Below are positions 12,539 through 25,731 of a stretch of DNA of 64,000 nucleotides, piece after piece. A model generated the notes under the pieces. It made no database searches. It was not told the DNA's origin and saw only the letters and a program-made list of their open reading frames with translations. Origin of the DNA: Exophiala sp. HKRS030 (Eukaryota; Ascomycota; Eurotiomycetes; Chaetothyriales; Herpotrichiellaceae). Every line of letters begins with the position of its first letter. The stretch's first letter is position 1. The translations under genes were made by a program, and so were the position numbers. The stretch lies in NCBI GenBank assembly GCA_023897205.1, contig JAHWDD010000001.1, forward strand, positions 2,852,001 to 2,916,000. The letters are read 5' to 3'.

Positions 12539-15500
12539 TCAAAATGCTGTGATGCTATAACAAAGAACACTGCCCTACTCAGTCACTTGTGCTCTTCTTG
12601 GACCCAGTATATCACACAGCATTGAAAAGTTGCAGCAGCAAGAGCACACACATTGAACATCTCAATTCTACGATTTCAAAAGACAGTGCAAGTCTTGCCG
12701 TGATGGAGATCTCCTAAAGGGTCATCTGACTGCGTGCTTCATGCTCGGCCGTGCTATTCATCGGAAGCCATGAGCCACATTTGGAGCATACCCTTGCTCC
12801 TCCCACAATGTACGAGTCAACAGCTACATATTGATACTTGTTTTCGTATCCTGCATTCGTTCTACGGTACAGGATCCGTACAGGATCCTACGTGTCGCTT
12901 GTTCATTTCGGTCAACGAGCTTCACAGACTACCATCAGATTTTTTGAATGTTGGAGATACCACGCCCACGCAGGAATATCTCAATCCCTCGCCAGTGAAG
13001 TGCCAGTCATCTCTCTCCATGCAGCAGGACACGGTGTCATCTGTGCGGAACACTCTGCAACGTTCCGCTTCACAAGCCAATCAAGCCATTATTCACCCCA
13101 CAGAATGACTGCACTTGAGGGCATTTTCTAGCGTGACAACTCCCGACCACGCTCGGTGAGCTAAGCGATCAGTGCCTAACTTCGCCCAAGTTGGGTATCA
13201 GATGGGGGATCAATGTGGGTATGTCTACTCCCGGGGAGGACCCTGTTCCAAAAGAATGCATGCATGCAGGACGCTGACCCCAAATTGACGGCTGGCGAAA
13301 AGACCCACCTTCAGCATCTCCCCTTGACTCTTGAGTCTTTTGAGGTCTTCGGACTTTCGGCCACGCCCCGAAACTCCATTTCCAGTAGTAACTCAACTGC
13401 CGCTTGGAACAGGCCCGAATGACTCCACTTGGACCTCCTGCAACCGCAAATGCAATCTTATTCATGAGCACCCGAGAACAGAATGGTCGATCCAGACGTG
13501 CCTAGGGAGGCACATACGTAACCCAATGCATCTGGCTCATAATGGCCTAATTACTTACACGCCTGATAGCGGAGACTAGGTGCTCCGTTTCAGGCATTTC
13601 GTATTTTGGATGAAACTCTGTTGCTAAAAGCTCAAGCTTAGCCGAACCCTTCATCAGAAAAAAGGAAATCGGTCAACTTGCCTCATGCAGGACCCACGGT
13701 GCTTCTTCAAGCATGCGTCTCCTGTCTTGGCGTTCTGTCGCGATTGAGTCCGCCAGAGGCAGAAGTCAACTGGCTCCGCCCATCGCGGATCCTCGTTCTT
13801 CACATGCGAGGTTAAGATTCCTTTGGCGACGAGATAAACTTGACTCCGACACGGAACAGTCGGCGGGTCAAGTCGAGCACGAACTTGTTCACATTTTGAC
13901 CCTCAAGGGGTGACCGTCGGTGTAGAATTATCATTTCGAGACGGTGCAAACGCACGTTACGCACCACCCCACGACCGTTGCCTTGGTTTTAGAGTTCTGT
14001 CTATACCGAGTGACTCTGCATCGAATTTCATTTCGGTGCAAGCGAACAGGACAATTATGGGGAGTTCGCCCCGATGCGATGGGTACATCGGTTCATTCGC
14101 ACGACAACTAGCTAACTGGCTGTCCTAAGGAGCCTACGGCTTGTCATTTGAGTCGAGATGATGAGAAAGCTTTGCTTTGCCCACCAATGGCGGTAGATAA
14201 TCACCGACGACGGTTGGGCTTCACCATGATTTAGTTGAAACTCTAACCATCATCTGTGTTTCGGTCTGCACTCAAACTGTCCACACGGACAATGGCGTGT
14301 TCTCTGTTAGCGGAGTAATTTGTTTAATTATCTGTACCCGCCTTGAAGCCTGGGTACAATCATATGGGCAACCCTCCGCAAGCATCGGTCTGGAACATTT
14401 CAACAATATTCCCTGGAAAGACGTTGTCCATCTTACTATATTGGTTAGTATTGACCTTGTCGTGATCGCCGGCTCATTATGCCAACTCGCGATTGGTCAT
14501 AACGATTGTGCAAGAAGGCACGCGGTAATCGTTTTCGTCACACCAGTGGCAGGACAGTGGACGGCTTGCAGAAATTCACGATTTTTATTCAACGCTTGGT
14601 CACCCTTCGTACAATCATAACACCAACCACTATGAGCTAGTCACCCTCTTTGCCCTTGGGCTCTGGTCCAGGCTCTGAGATGCTAAAAGTCCCTGCTTAG
14701 CTCCGACATTTAAGAATCCTACAGGCGACCTGCGACGCCTGCATAGGCTCCCGTAACTCCGTACATCGATCCCCTACTACGGAGCCGCGGGATCTGCTGC
14801 GATCAGTTCGAAGAAATGGTCTATGTCGGCCTTCCTCCTTTTTTGACTCCCCAGTAGTAATGGCTAATGAAATGGCAGATGTTCATCTGTCCAAGCAAGG
14901 AAACCGTGAGAAAGGCGTTGAGTTTCCTGGGGCTGGGAGTATATTGGCACGCTAAGCCCAGAGACTTTCACATGACGGCTTCGCTTGCCTAGAACTAGCA
15001 ATGACCACTCACAATGAGGAAGAACTGACGCCTACGGATCAGTAAGGTTGACGCACATATCATTAAAGACCCCATGTCGATAGCGCTGTTGACTAGCGTC
15101 CCGATGTGATTCACTTCGTGGCCATGTGAAATTGAGCCCCATATGGATCACACTGTCCTCTGAAGCACAGAGGGATCTCATGAAATGAGGAGTGCAGATC
15201 AGACCGCTTGTACTCAATTGGAGACTGACCTGTCCTCGAGCTGAGCGCTCGGTGAGCACAAGTTGCAGATGAGGGAACTAGCTGAAACGGCCAAACCACA
15301 GCAATCATATACATCATTTCGTTGAGTATTGTATCTGAAAAAATGCGTCATGACTATGGCGAACACAAATTTTGATATATTCACAGAGATTCTGTTTCCG
15401 TGGCCGCCATGGCCATGGCCATGAATATCACGCAATACCGCCGAGGAAATATGAGAAAAGTGAATTGCTCAGAAGCTGGCGTCGGTTCCCCAGAATTGGA

Positions 15501-18120
15501 TCCACAAGCCCCATTAATAGGTTTTCTCTCACCTACTCGAGCAGGATCATGGGGCAAACTATCGTTGCAAGCACACCGTGAAGGGTTGAAGGTGTAGTCT
15601 TCGGGCAGCATGATTACATTGTCCTTTGACGCTTCAGGCTCGAGCCTCTAACTTCTCAAACACGAGACTAGACAACGTGGGTCTATAGGCAGTGGAATTG
15701 TTCATCGTTGAATGAGGACTCCGGATTTGACTATTCCTGACTTGCAATAGAGTGTCAGCTCCGGCCTTCTGCCTTTCCTTTCAGAGCTTGCTGATAATAA
15801 TGCCATTCGACTATTATTTTCTCAATTCAATTCTTCATCCTCTGTGAGCATTCCACGAGTTATCATGTCTAGACTCTAGTCCATATTTAGTCAGTCTCAG
15901 TGTTTGCTCAATTCGAATGAATCCTCAACTGCATCAGTTCCGGGGACGCGATGGATTCGCACCTCAGGCCACAGTACAAGACGAGCATAGCATCATCTAC
16001 AAGAACGAGAGCAAGACGAGGTGGCCAGCCTGTACATGACATCTATCTACGATAGAATTTTGAAAAGGGACAAAAATCGTGCTTGTTCTACGTTTTGCTA
16101 ATCAAAGATAGCAGCCGCTTCAAATACAAATACAGATACTATACACACAGTCGCAGTTGTGTTTCCCCAAACCAGGTCGTCAAGCCTGTCACAAATACAA
16201 GTCCTACGACCAGAACAAGCATCCTCGACAACGACGGACACGTCCCCAGCAGGTGGACAAGTATGCTCTCCGACACGACACTTTGCTGCCTTCAGGCTAC
16301 CCTGTTTCCCACTCTTGACAAATCTACACCTTGTTGATGTTCAGCATCATGTATATATCCTATCTCAGACTCTGGTCTACACACCAGGCCTAGAGATTCC
16401 TCGACCAAACAATAATCAAAGAATTTGAACCACAAGTCGAGATCAACGATCGAATATTACATGACCGAAGAACGCAGGACCTTATCCTCTTCCACGGCTG
16501 ATGCAGCACGAGGCATAACAACATCAATCACTGATATAGAGATATACGACTTCACTTGTGTTGGTCAATGCCATTGCAAAAGCGTGTTCGAAAAACCATG
16601 GCATCTTGGCCAACTATAGGGTGCTGCGTCATGCCTCATGGCTCAAGCTACGATTTGCATATACAATACCTGTGGCGTTGAATCAAGGCTTCCGGCGTAA
16701 AGAGGCGCCGTGCTCGATGCCTCGACAATAACACGAGGTAGGTCTCCTGGTACATGTGAGTGCTGTTTCGATGGACAGGGGCGGTCAAGAACTTTTGGTC
16801 TATCATAACATCTTTTGGTGTCAAGGTGAGGTTCAAAGCACGAAAAGATACATGGTCATTCCACTTACACATGTGAGCTGAACTGATGGGGACCAGAAGT
16901 TCAGATATGTCTTGAGAATGCACGAGCCACCTGCTTGTCGATAATGATGATGTCGTATAGCCCAAGAAACTATCTCGTCGATGCTGGGAGATATGTTTTC
17001 CTGCACCGATACGGCGCCTTGCGGCGGCTTGATGAGATTCACTACATTCTGTGTTCCCTCATGGTGGCCTTGTGACCCCATGACAAACGATATTGTCCTC
17101 GAAATTCATGAAACAAGACGAAGACAACGACTTTCCAACCTCTCTTCTCTTCTCTCCTGATTCACCCTTGGCTGCGATACCTGCCCAACATGGCGAGCAG
17201 AACGATACTCTCGGCCAATAGAACATGCTCAACGACCAGAATTGGGCAGCAGAACGCCAGCTTCATGTATACGAGGTGGGTGGTGCAACAGTAGCCAAGC
17301 CCCTGTAATCCAAGTCTGAGGTTCCATCAAGTAGCTGCGCACCAGTATTGATGCAGAGAACTGGGCAAAACTTCAACATCTATGCAAGCGTCCCTGTCCA
17401 ACGGTGAGGCACGATTCAAGATATTCTCACGACGAAAAAAGCCTATATCCCCCGTGCAGACTTACGCAGGACACTGTGCTCTCTAGAGCCAAAATCTCCA
17501 TAGTATTTCCCTTGGACTACTAAACTAGTTAAACCCCAACTGCGATCATCCAAACACTTACCATTTCGGTGCAACGTCTTTCTTTCACTTAAAATTTACA
17601 CACCCGTGACGCCCCGTGACACCCGTGCCCCAAACTCTGTAGCATGGAAACGTGGAGATCCGACCGACACGCATATATCGAGTCATGAACAGGAAAAGGA
17701 AAAAACCCAAAACCGTGAAGATCCCAATCTTGTCATAAAATGACATGGAAAGTATAAGACCCATTGCGCCAGTTAGTTAGTTAGTGCCCATCTCCTGTCC
17801 ATTACCCAGTACCAGTACCCACAAAGCCTTACCCACTTATGTGTATTAACGCCGCGGCCGCCCGGGCTCAAACCTTAGGTAAGTAAAGGTAATAAGTACA
17901 GACATGCCTGTGTAAGTTATCTTTCCAGTACAGCAACTTCCGTGCATGAAGGCCTCCCATGCCCCGAAAAGCTTCAGCACGCAGGAGCAAGCAAGCCAGC
18001 AGCATAAAAGAGAGTTTTTTTCTAACACTGAACTAATTAATACTTTGGTCACCGCTCCGCCGGTGGTCCTTCCTTTCTTAAATCCCGAAACCAAGAATCA
18101 ATCAATCCTCCGATCCGGTG

Positions 18121-18140
18121 AGAGGGGGGAGGGGGGGGGG
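18121..18140 (+). repeat. Poly-G run
   Basis: A run of six G, one A and ten G, with almost no other bases. Such tracts are prone to length errors in sequencing. Confidence 0.8.
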
Positions 18141-18332
18141 AACAAAATCCCAAATTCCAGCTTTGGCTGGCTGGGGTTAGGTGTTTAATTAGTTGAGACT
18201 CGTGACTCGTGGCTGCAACGCAGAAAAGCCCAGAGACCACGATAAACAAGGAGTAAGGGAAAGGGAGACACGATTGTGAATGGCGAGTTTGACGGACATC
18301 CTTCTCTCCTTCCCTACCTACCAACCTACCTA

Positions 18333-18430
18333 TGTGTGTGTGTCTCTCTCTCCCCCTCTCCCGACTCTTTGTGTCTCTGTGTCTGTCTCTGTCGCACTCA
18401 CTCCCACAAACACACACACTCTCTCTCTCA
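18333..18430. repeat. GT/CT/CA-rich simple-sequence tract
   Basis: Alternating TG, TC and CA dinucleotide blocks (GTGTGTGT, CTCTCTCT, CACACACA) over about 100 bases. Open frames here encode only Ser/Leu/Cys-rich repeat peptides and are not genes. Confidence 0.75.
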
Positions 18431-18680
18431 CGCGGGCGCGCGGGCGCCACCCGACACCCTAGTTAGTTAGTTAGGGAGAGTAGCTCCGGCAGATCGTCAA
18501 CACCTCGTTATTTTTCCCTTCGCTCGCCGCTGATCTTCGTTCGTTTGTTCGTACCCGAGAGACTTAGAGATCGTAGCGTAGGCTGACAACATGGATATAA
18601 AATATACGAGAGGAGAGAAGGAGAAAGGTTGCGCGGACACTAACATGCGAAAAACAGATATTGACAATCGATTCATCCAT

Positions 18681-18785
18681 CCCATCCCATCCCATCCCAT
18701 CCCATCCCATCCCATCCCATCCCATCCCATCCCATCCCATCCCATCCCATCCCATCCCATCCCATCCTATCCTATCCCATCCCAT
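18681..18785. repeat. (CCCAT)n pentanucleotide array, ~21 units
   Basis: About twenty-one tandem CCCAT units with two CCTAT variants near the right end, flanked by CCATC partial units. Reading through it gives artificial Ser-His-Pro-Ile or Gly-Trp-Asp-Met repeat peptides, which should not be annotated as proteins. The near-perfect homogeneity implies recent expansion. Confidence 0.95.
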
Positions 18786-19677
18786 CCATCTATCGCCTGA
18801 GCTTAACACAAACCAGCCAGTAATCTCCAGAAACAAAAAACTCTTTCCCACCGAACCGAACCCAGTGGATATTGTAGAATCTCTTGCTTACACCGATCCA
18901 CACCACGTATAGAACAGGTGCATACTATACCTGTGACTCCTGGGTGGAGGGCAGGCTTGCCACTACTCAAAGACGTGAGAAACAATACCTAACAAGCACG
19001 TACAATACAGATAGTATACCATCCAGTCAGCGAGATGCACCAAATACACAGCAAATATCATATATCGTATTTCTCTCTACGCGCACCGCCGGGAGCTCAC
19101 GTGCGGCTCACGCCGACCGTGCCGGTTTTCAAACCCAAGTCGCCCCTGGCTTACCTTCCCTTCATCGTCTTCTCCCCTCTGCTCGCCTTTTCTGTGCACC
19201 CATCGACTTATGCTCGATAGAAAATAGGTCCTGTTTTGAACACGCTTAGCATACCTTGTACCTTGTCTCTCTAACTAGTCCTCGAACGAGCGGTTTAGTC
19301 TATGGCTCGCTCCCTCCTAAGATCCTGTCACAGCCAAAGAAGACACCAAACGTCTCCACACTCGATGGCATGGCATTGGTATTTTTCACCAGACGTCAAC
19401 TTGAAATCGGGATAGCTTCGGGTTCAACTCTTCCCGTTCTCGCCCATACTCGAAATCCAATGGATGCAGCCCTGGCGTGTCTTGAGGATCGAAATAACTT
19501 CTTGACCTGAAGGAGCCTCGTATAACCAACCGTATGCTGAGCAAGCTAATCGTTGACGTAGCCACACCGAACGAGCGTCTCACGACGCCCGCCACATAGC
19601 CTCGAGCCGGGAAAGGCAATGAGAGGGATTGCTCATGGGCGTCATTTGTTTATCTTCGTAAAAGTCTTGCTAGGCGC

Positions 19678-20996
19678 TTACTTGATCCCTTTCGACCTGG
19701 CCCCGGCAGTGTTCTCGTAGTGAGCCCAGCGTGCTAGTTCATCTGGGCGTAACTTTCCTGGAAAGAAGATGTCAAGTAGGCTTCTTCCGGCGTATGGGTA
19801 TTTCTCTTCGAGGGCAAACAGAGTGTCCATGACTTTGTTCTGTCCGATAACTTCGACAAATCTGAGCGGAACCCCGTGAGATTCTGGAGTACGATAGGTT
19901 ATGGCGATGTATATATCCTGCATAATGCCAATGGCGCCCACGGCAAAGAGGAACCACGCATGCTGTTTGACCCCCGTTGCCGTGATCAGCAGTACGATCC
20001 ACAAGGCGGCGAGGGCGGTGAACTGCAGCCGGGCAAAGCTTGAAATTGCGGGCGTCCTGGAACCGGCGGCGAGTTCCTGTAGGTCGAGCCCATTACCATC
20101 TCCGAGGATAAGAATGGCGTACTGGGCGCCGTTTCCACGGGTGAGGATGACACTTTTGTCGCTTATTCTGCGGCAGGCCCATTTCTCTTGATTCCAGTAT
20201 GGGAGACTGCAGGTTAGCAATGACAGGGCACTTCCCGCAGCTGTGACCATGAAAACACTCCAGTCGCCCCAGATGGCCAGAGGAATGGCGGCGATACCCA
20301 ATTGTACAATGAAGACCAAGAAGCTTGCGTAGAAGAGTCGGTCGTTGGTTGAGGAAAAGGTTCCAGCGGCATACACCGGTATACACAGTCCGGCCTGCGT
20401 CGGCCGTGATATACCCGCACTTGATCCTGTAACTCTAGCTTCCGCGTAGGACTTTTGAGTGTCAAATCTAGCGTCAAGCATGGACTCGACATGAGCCTGG
20501 ACCGAGGCATGCTTCCATTTGTCAAAATCTCGTACCAGGCGACCGATCACCCAGCTCTTGTTATCTGTCAAGTACCCAGACTTTGCATTGACGACGAGAC
20601 ACGAGTGATCCGGATCGGGGAGGAGACTGTTGGATGCGAGAGCAGACAGCGCGGATTTGACGGCAAAGACGACCCATCCTGTCCATAACAAGGATAACAC
20701 CGCGTCAGTACCCCCTCGGACCATGGTCAATTTTCATCGAATTATAGGTATCTAGAAAGACAGCCACCAGTGACCATTTTGAAATATTACCACTCACCGA
20801 TCGAAAACGGCACAGGTACTAACCGGCCGTGACCCGCCATCTGGGCCACGGCTTTGGCAACCATTTCTCCGCCGTCGCCGCCCAGAATGAGGAGCGCGGT
20901 GAAGATATCGCTAGGATTCGACCACTGGCCTGAGAGTTCGCTGTTTGGGCTGGAGAGGTCGAAGCTCCGCCGAATCAGGGCTGGTAAGGCTGGCAT
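19678..20996 (-). CDS. Uncharacterised fungal multi-pass membrane protein
   Basis: Two exons (20996-20798 and 20678-19678) are joined by a GTGAGT...CAG intron inside a Gly codon, giving 399 residues. The N-terminal exon contains the phrase LGGDGGEMVAKAVAQMAG. The second exon begins in a hydrophobic segment (GWVVFAVKSALSAL). Further likely membrane spans lie around LFYASFLVFIVQLGIAAIPL, the VFMVTAAGSALSLL stretch, LQFTALAALWIVLLITATGV and WFLFAVGAIGIMQDIYIAIT, so five or more. The C-terminus is soluble and charged. I recognise the architecture as a widespread hypothetical family in filamentous fungi but know no function. Downstream lies gene-free DNA. Upstream sits a LINE relic. Confidence 0.75.
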
Positions 20997-21133
20997 TGTG
21001 ACAAGTAGACACTTTGATCGTTAGACAGAAGTTGATGTGTGATAGTGTGAGGGTGAGGGTGAAAATGTCAATACTAAGGTCCTGAAAGAAGGAGATGGTG
21101 ATGAAGGAAGTATGGCAACATAGATAACAGAGG

Positions 21134-21590
21134 ATGTTTCCGAATCTTCAGCCTCACCATCCTATTTTTGGCTCGCCAAGGAAAGGTCACCTACACACTG
21201 GAAAGCTGTACGACCAGCTGGCATGGAAAGAGGCCAGCGTGCTTGCCCAGTTGAGAACAAGGATATCAAGACTAGACTCGTATCTGTTCGTCACTGAAGC
21301 CGCACCATACGGCCGATGCGACTGCGGACAAGCAAGAGAGACAGTCGAACAGATTCTCTTTCGATGCAGAAAAGGGGACAGAGCACCGAGTAGGGATGCT
21401 ATAATGTACAGACACTCACAGGAGCAATATTTCTTACTACCTAGGAGAAAAATCGCCCTCCGATGACAAGAATTGGGTTCCAGACATGCAAGTAGTTCGG
21501 TCCCTGTGGCTCGCCCAGTGCTCGGGCACGCTTCCCCGTACTCTGCCACGTGCACAATGAAAACGGCCTCCCTCCTTCCCCGAAGGAAAA
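21134..21590 (+). mobile_element. Decayed C-terminal fragment of a LINE (non-LTR) retrotransposon
   Basis: The reading from 21134 contains LYDQLAWKEASVLAQLRTRISRLDSYL followed by a Cys-rich knuckle (CDCGQARETVEQILFRCRK, 21319-21375 approx.). I recognise this as the C-terminal end of fungal Tad-like LINE polyproteins. The frame then shifts near the AAAAGGGG at 21370-21377. In the next frame the conserved continuation (THRSNISYYLGEKSPSDDKNW) can be read, preceded by a stop codon where a Gln codon would be expected. No upstream endonuclease or polymerase domain is present, so it is a 5'-truncated, inactive relic. The stop fits a C-to-T change, compatible with RIP-like mutation or ordinary decay. 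Confidence 0.65.
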
Positions 21591-22676
21591 TGGTCATGCA
21601 CGAAGCACAGTTCAGGGCATATAAAATGTATATAGATATATATGGACTTAAAACAAAACCAACATTCTGGCCTTATCTAGATTTCTGAGATTGCAGATTA
21701 TACTGCAGTTCACAATCGATCGTGCTGTGCAACGCTACCTCTTCCACCCCTGCTGCTGCTACTGGGTGGCTTGTATCTGTCTCCTATTCAAGTCAAATTC
21801 TGTCCCAAACCGACGTTCGTGAGGCTATCCCCGTTTCGCAAAGCAACCAGCCCTCTGGCCTAAGTTAGCTATCTATGCTTGACCCGCTACGTGGTTGAAA
21901 TTGTAAATCATCAAATCGATATCTGCTATGTGTAGAAACGTCCTGCAGCGTTCTTGTTCCTGCGTCCCGGTTCTGTTCTCCTCTCCCTCTCCTGGACTAT
22001 CTATCGATACATATACCAAGAATATCTATGCCTGGCTGAAAGAAGTGCCAGCCAGGGCCCCTTTCCCCTCGGCGATCCATCACGTCGTACTGTATCGAGG
22101 CGTTAGCAGCCGGGTATCTACTGGGTACGGATCTATTTCTGACTGCGGTGTTTTGGCAATCTTTGTCAGGACAGAGACCCTTTTGGGTCACTGAACACAC
22201 TTCACTGATAGCATAGATATTTTCAAACATGACGAGTCTCTACCTCTACGACGAGGCCGATTTACAAACAAAGCCTTGGTGAAATTGCACAGCAAAGTTG
22301 CAAAGAATCTATATCTATCATTTTGTATCTCAAGTACAATCGCTGTTTAGAATACTCAGGATCAAGTCTTGATAAGGTTATGATCACATCCATAATCTCT
22401 CTTCAATCTCTCGGCTTCTTCTGCAACCGATCTCAAGGTATACTCCCAAGAGTTCCTTCATATCATGGGTCCTGAATAACCGATAATCGCCACCCGTGGA
22501 CATAAAAATCGATTCTATCAATCTTCGAAACAACCCACCCAGCCAGAACGCCGTCCTTCTCACCCTAGGGTGGAACCAATGCAATGGTCTATTGTGATAT
22601 CTCATCGACACAGAGCTGTCTTGCAAAATCGCATCACACGAGCATGAAACCTTGAAACAAGACGTGTAAAGTGTAA
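21591..22676. other. Intergenic, 3' side of the dbp2 gene
   Basis: No supported gene. The part adjacent to 22676 probably contains the dbp2 3' untranslated region. The rest is unremarkable. Confidence 0.5.
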
Positions 22677-24988
<2,312 letters not shown>

Positions 24989-25731
24989 GTCTGAAAACAG
25001 TGTAATAAGTAAGATTGGGGCTGTGAGTCAAAAGAGTGCGCAGAGGGCGTCTTGGGCAATCAAAGAACTGATCAAGAAAATACGGAAGAAGGAGGGAACG
25101 AGATAGAGAGACAATCAGAAAGACTGAGGGACTCCGAAAAGATGGAGACTTGATGAAGGGGGTGATGGCGACGAGATGTTGAAGGGGTGAAGAGAAGTTG
25201 AAATTGAGAGATGAAATTTTGAGAAAGAGGCGGAAGTGGAAGAGATTGGACAAGGGAAGAACGACCAAGGCCCATCCACGCCCAGGAAGGCACCAGTCAA
25301 ATCACGTGATTTATATATCCGGAAAGTCTACCGAAGTGGCGACAAAAATTTCTCTCAGGTGCAGAATGACGTCGCCGTAGTTTTCCTCGCTCATATCGCA
25401 TCCCTTATGACCGTGGGCCGAGGGTTACGACCGACGATACCAAACCCTTCGTTTGAGTGTTTAAGGCCTCCAGGAAGAGCTACTGGTAAGTGACCCAGAT
25501 AGCTTCTACGAGTTTCGCGGACTGGCCACGGCTACTGATTCTCATGGTCGGTCAACTCCCAGGTTGAGATTTGTCTGCTTCATCCTAAAGAATCACTGTG
25601 ATACATGACACCAAGCTCAGTGTTCCGGGGCTTCTCCCTCCTCATGTGGCACTGACAACTCCCGCTATAAGGCTTGATACTTCAGGAATCCCACCAGTGG
25701 TGCGGCACACACACCCAGACCGTTAGTCATC
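24989..25731. promoter_or_regulatory. Divergent promoter region, dbp2 / Zn2Cys6 regulator
   Basis: About 740 bases separate the two start codons. A TATAA at 25666-25670 lies ~62 bases upstream of the plus-strand ATG and is a candidate TATA element. The dbp2 side is purine-rich on the plus strand (pyrimidine-rich leader in the transcript sense), typical of highly expressed fungal genes. Confidence 0.5.
25666..25670 (+). promoter_or_regulatory. Candidate TATA element of the Zn2Cys6 gene
   Basis: TATAA about 62 bases before the start codon in a CCCGCTATAAGGC context. Position is reasonable, but fungal promoters often lack functional TATA boxes. Confidence 0.4.

Larger units (their letters stand above)
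6801..19677. other. ~12.9 kb without a convincing protein gene
   Basis: All open frames are under ~150 residues with no domain, signal or splice pattern I can defend. No tRNA-like cloverleaf or rRNA was recognised. The stretch contains several AGGTAC(T/A)GTACCT palindromes (9.2-11.6 kb), copies of TACTCCGTA (7160, 7575), short direct repeats at about 9071-9105 and 10102-10139, a hairpin at 12514, and the microsatellites at 18.1-18.8 kb. No transposase or reverse transcriptase remnant was recognised. Small RNA genes, lncRNAs or short secreted proteins could be missed. Confidence 0.45.

Noticed and set aside
18497..18912. Open frames encoding Gly-Trp-Asp-Met or Ser-His-Pro-Ile repeats
   Set aside because: They are translations of the CCCAT microsatellite; open on both strands because the 5-base unit lacks stop codons.
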